A stretch of 7,415 nt of DNA, taken from NCBI GenBank assembly GCA_937910825.1, contig CALEMO010000328.1, forward strand, positions 1-7,415, read 5' to 3'. Position 1 is the stretch's first letter; every line of letters starts with the position of its first letter. The position numbers were made by a program, and so were the translations under genes. Source of the stretch: an uncultured Solirubrobacterales bacterium. GTDB lineage: Bacteria; Actinomycetota; Thermoleophilia; Solirubrobacterales; 70-9. Shown one piece after another: positions 6,007 to 7,415 of the stretch. The notes under the pieces were generated by a model that worked only from the letters and a program-made list of their open reading frames with translations, was not told the DNA's origin and made no database searches.

Positions 6007-6759
6007 ATGGGACGTCTCGACGCAGTTGACCTGTCACTCGACATCCATCGAAAGGTCGGCAAGAAGCGTCTTGCAGACGCCCAGGCCAGGCTGACCGAAT
6101 TGCGCCTTACCCTGGGCGGGCAGATCGGCGGTGGCCGGCTCGGCCCCCCGGTCGCGGTCCTGATGGAAGGCTGGGACGCGTCGGGAAAGGGCGGGGCGAT
6201 CAAGCGGCTGACCTATCCGCTGGATCCGCGCCATGTGCGGGTGGTCCAGTTCGCCGCGCCGACCGCGGACGAGAAGCGCCACCACTTCATGTGGAGATTC
6301 GGACCTTCCCTTCCCGGCTGGGGAGGAATGGCCGTATTCGACCGGACCTGGTACGGCCGGGTACTGGTCGAGCGGGTCGAGGGGTTCGCCAGCAAGAAGG
6401 AATGGAAGCGCGCCTACAAGGAAATCCTGACCTTCGAGCAGGGACTGGCTGCCGAAGGCATGATCCTGGTCAAGCTATGGCTCCACATCTCCCCCGAAGA
6501 GCAGCTGAGGCGATTCGAAGCCAGGGCGGAAGACCCACTGAAGGGGTGGAAGCTGACCGAGGAGGATTGGAGAAATCGCGAACAGCGCGATCTCTACGCG
6601 GATGCGGTCGAAGACATGTTCAAGAAGACCGAAACCGAAATAACACGATGGCACGCGATTCCCGCCGAGTCGAAGAGGTACGCCCGCATCGCGGTGATCG
6701 AAACGGTGATCGCTGAAATAGAGGCGGGCATGAAGCGCTGGGACATCGACCTGCCCTGA
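6007..6759 (+). CDS. PPK2 family polyphosphate kinase, polyphosphate:AMP phosphotransferase-like
   Basis: I take the ATG at 6007, giving 250 residues, because family similarity begins shortly after it; in-frame GTG 5971 and ATG 5995 would read through the palindrome or the -10-like hexamer. Seen motifs are Walker A in MEGWDASGKGGAIKRL (53-68, K61), PLDPRHVRVVQFAAPTADE (71-89), RHHFMWRFGPSLP (91-103), Walker B FDRTWYGRVLVERVEGF (111-127, D112 and R113), and the lid DPLKGWKLTEEDWRNREQRD (176-195). PPK2 enzymes are cytoplasmic and transfer phosphate between polyphosphate and nucleotides. The LVERVEGF and KLTEEDWRNRE blocks resemble the polyphosphate:AMP phosphotransferase group, which makes ADP from AMP; single-domain class I or III activity cannot be excluded. 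It diverges from the MoxR operon and converges on the gene ending at 6776. Confidence 0.92.
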   Translation: MGRLDAVDLSLDIHRKVGKKRLADAQARLTELRLTLGGQIGGGRLGPPVAVLMEGWDASGKGGAIKRLTYPLDPRHVRVVQFAAPTADEKRHHFMWRFGPSLPGWGGMAVFDRTWYGRVLVERVEGFASKKEWKRAYKEILTFEQGLAAEGMILVKLWLHISPEEQLRRFEARAEDPLKGWKLTEEDWRNREQRDLYADAVEDMFKKTETEITRWHAIPAESKRYARIAVIETVIAEIEAGMKRWDIDLP

Positions 6760-6781
6760 CTGACGTATGGAGTTTTCAGTC
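6758..6781. terminator. Weak shared hairpin between convergent genes
   Basis: GACTGA (6758-6763) and TCAGTC (6776-6781) form 6-bp arms around a 12-nt loop in the 16-bp gap where the PPK2 gene and the minus-strand gene meet, overlapping both stop codons. TTTT (6773-6776) lies in the loop edge rather than after the stem, so this is at best a weak bidirectional terminator. Confidence 0.2.
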
Positions 6782-7192
6782 GATCGAGATGTCGGTCACG
6801 ACCGGTTCACCGTCCGGGCGTTTCGCGGAATCGCCCCTTTTTGCCCCTGCCGGGTCTGGCGGTTGCGCGGATGAATCGTCTCCGTTGCGTTCAGCGTAGG
6901 CGACCGCGAAGGCCTTCATCACCTGGATCGCTTCGTTCTGGATCGCCCCAATCTGCTGCCTGAATTCGGCGGGGGAGGCCTCCCGAAGCAGTTCCGCCGA
7001 CCTGCAGATCGGGCACCACTCCAGGCATTCATGGACAGGTTCGGTCCCGGCTTCGTCTGAAGACGGACCGGTTTCGTCCTGCTCGGGGCCGGTTCGCCCG
7101 GCCCGCGTCTTGGAGACCTGGCCCCAGAACCTTTCGGCACCTGGCGGCAGGTTCGTTTCGGACTCGTTTTCAGACGGGTGCGGCGGGCACAT
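6776..7192 (-). CDS. Small hypothetical protein with H-x-C-x3-C-x2-C motif, linked to ArsA-family ATPase
   Basis: The ATG at 7192 lies inside the last codons of the ArsA-type gene (23-bp overlap in another frame) and gives 138 residues. The frame stays open to 7291, but that part only shadows the upstream gene. The N-terminal half (1-52) is polar and probably disordered. A conserved-looking core begins at HECLEWCPICRSAELLRE (54-71), with H54, C56, C60 and C63 placed like a small zinc-binding knuckle. A helix follows (FRQQIGAIQNEAIQVMKAFAVAYAERN, 77-103). An acidic/basic linker ends in VVTDISID. Short actinobacterial proteins with a C-x2-W-C-P-x-C motif encoded near ArsA-type ATPases are known to me as uncharacterised (recollection, unverified). 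No enzymatic motif, signal peptide or membrane segment is visible. Confidence 0.7.
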   Translation of the reverse strand: MCPPHPSENESETNLPPGAERFWGQVSKTRAGRTGPEQDETGPSSDEAGTEPVHECLEWCPICRSAELLREASPAEFRQQIGAIQNEAIQVMKAFAVAYAERNGDDSSAQPPDPAGAKRGDSAKRPDGEPVVTDISID

Positions 7193-7415
7193 CGTCGTAC
7201 GTAATCTCCAGGGTTCCTTGTTCGAATGAGGCACGGGATGGCTCACGTTGAGCCAGCCCTGACGGCAGAATGATAGTGCGCCGGACCTCACCGACCTTTA
7301 TCACCAGTTCATCACCGATCTGTTTGAGGTCGATTTCCCCCTTCTCGGTGAACGGCGCGACGATCCGAATCACGGTGGACTTGCCATCGCTGCTCAACTC
7401 CCTGGCGAGACCGGG
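7170..7415 (-). CDS. ArsA/GET3-family ATPase, C-terminal HSP20-like domain only (N-terminus off the window)
   Basis: The last 81 residues enter from the right edge in an open frame (PGLARELSSDGKSTVIRIVA and onward) and stop at 7170. The sequence IRIVAPFTEKGEIDLKQIGDELVIKVGEVRRTIILP followed by LAQREPSRASFEQGTLEITY is the HSP20-like beta-sandwich at the C-terminus of many bacterial ArsA-family ATPases, where GDELVIKVG and RRTIILP are recognisable. The deviant Walker A P-loop lies outside the window. The family includes arsenite-pump ATPases and tail-anchored protein targeting factors; actinobacterial members with this domain mostly lack an assigned role, and no arsenic-resistance genes are seen here. 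The downstream Cys-motif gene overlaps its end by 23 bp, implying cotranscription and coupled translation. It could be misread as a stand-alone small heat-shock protein, but the frame clearly continues upstream. Confidence 0.75.
   Translation of the reverse strand, partial: PGLARELSSDGKSTVIRIVAPFTEKGEIDLKQIGDELVIKVGEVRRTIILPSGLAQREPSRASFEQGTLEITYDDVPAAPV

Noticed and set aside
5946..6203. N-terminal extension of the MoxR ATPase up to 6203
   Set aside because: The added 86 residues are low-complexity, overlap the PPK2 gene and its promoter on the other strand, and precede the normal family start at 5945.
7170..7397. Stand-alone small HSP20-like protein starting with TTG at 7397
   Set aside because: The frame stays open to the window edge and the sequence matches the C-terminal domain of ArsA-family ATPases, so this is a partial larger gene.

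Overview
The window is a GC-rich, densely packed bacterial chromosomal segment. I see no tRNA, rRNA, CRISPR array, insertion sequence or other mobile element. High GC, many GTG/CTG/GCC-type codons, an ArsA-type ATPase next to a small Cys-motif protein, and a Tat-exported protein with a basic beta-type C-terminal extension point to a high-GC actinobacterium. Thermoleophilia (Solirubrobacterales) is my best guess, by inference only.

Left block (1-1854), probable sulfur-compound transport and control. A truncated NitT/TauT-type ABC transporter ATPase runs off the left edge on the minus strand. It is divergent from a TSUP (TauE/SafE, DUF81) permease, which is followed by a 25-codon mini-ORF overlapping its stop and then an Rrf2-family regulator. 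The 147-bp divergent gap carries a dyad whose core spacing matches the IscR type-1 operator (GACT-N5-AGTC), so it is a good candidate target of the encoded regulator. The regulator has no cysteine at all, so it cannot hold a Cys-ligated Fe-S cluster as IscR or NsrR do.

Middle (1948-3534): a Tat-exported PhoX/DUF839-type protein with a roughly 130-residue basic C-terminal extension, presumably an extracytoplasmic phosphoesterase or a relative of one. It converges on a two-gene minus-strand operon (5945 to 3550) encoding a CoxD-like MoxR AAA+ ATPase and a CoxE-like VWA-domain protein. Their stop and start are fused (TAATG). No molybdenum hydroxylase structural gene is in view.

Right block (6007-7415): a single-domain PPK2-family polyphosphate kinase, divergent from the MoxR gene across a 61-bp gap that holds an 18-bp GC-rich palindrome between two -10-like hexamers. 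It converges on a minus-strand pair: the C-terminal end of an ArsA-family ATPase (HSP20-like domain), entering from the right edge, and an overlapping 138-aa protein with an H-x-C-x3-C-x2-C motif.

Recurrent themes are a transporter plus Cys-less Rrf2 unit with a plausible operator, -10-like hexamers 6-7 nt before the start codon at three genes (consistent with leaderless mRNAs), and two phosphate-related enzymes (PhoX-like and PPK2) flanking the CoxD/CoxE-like chaperone pair. I saw no wholly unprecedented system. The regulatory architecture and the ArsA/Cys-motif pair are the most rewarding places to look.
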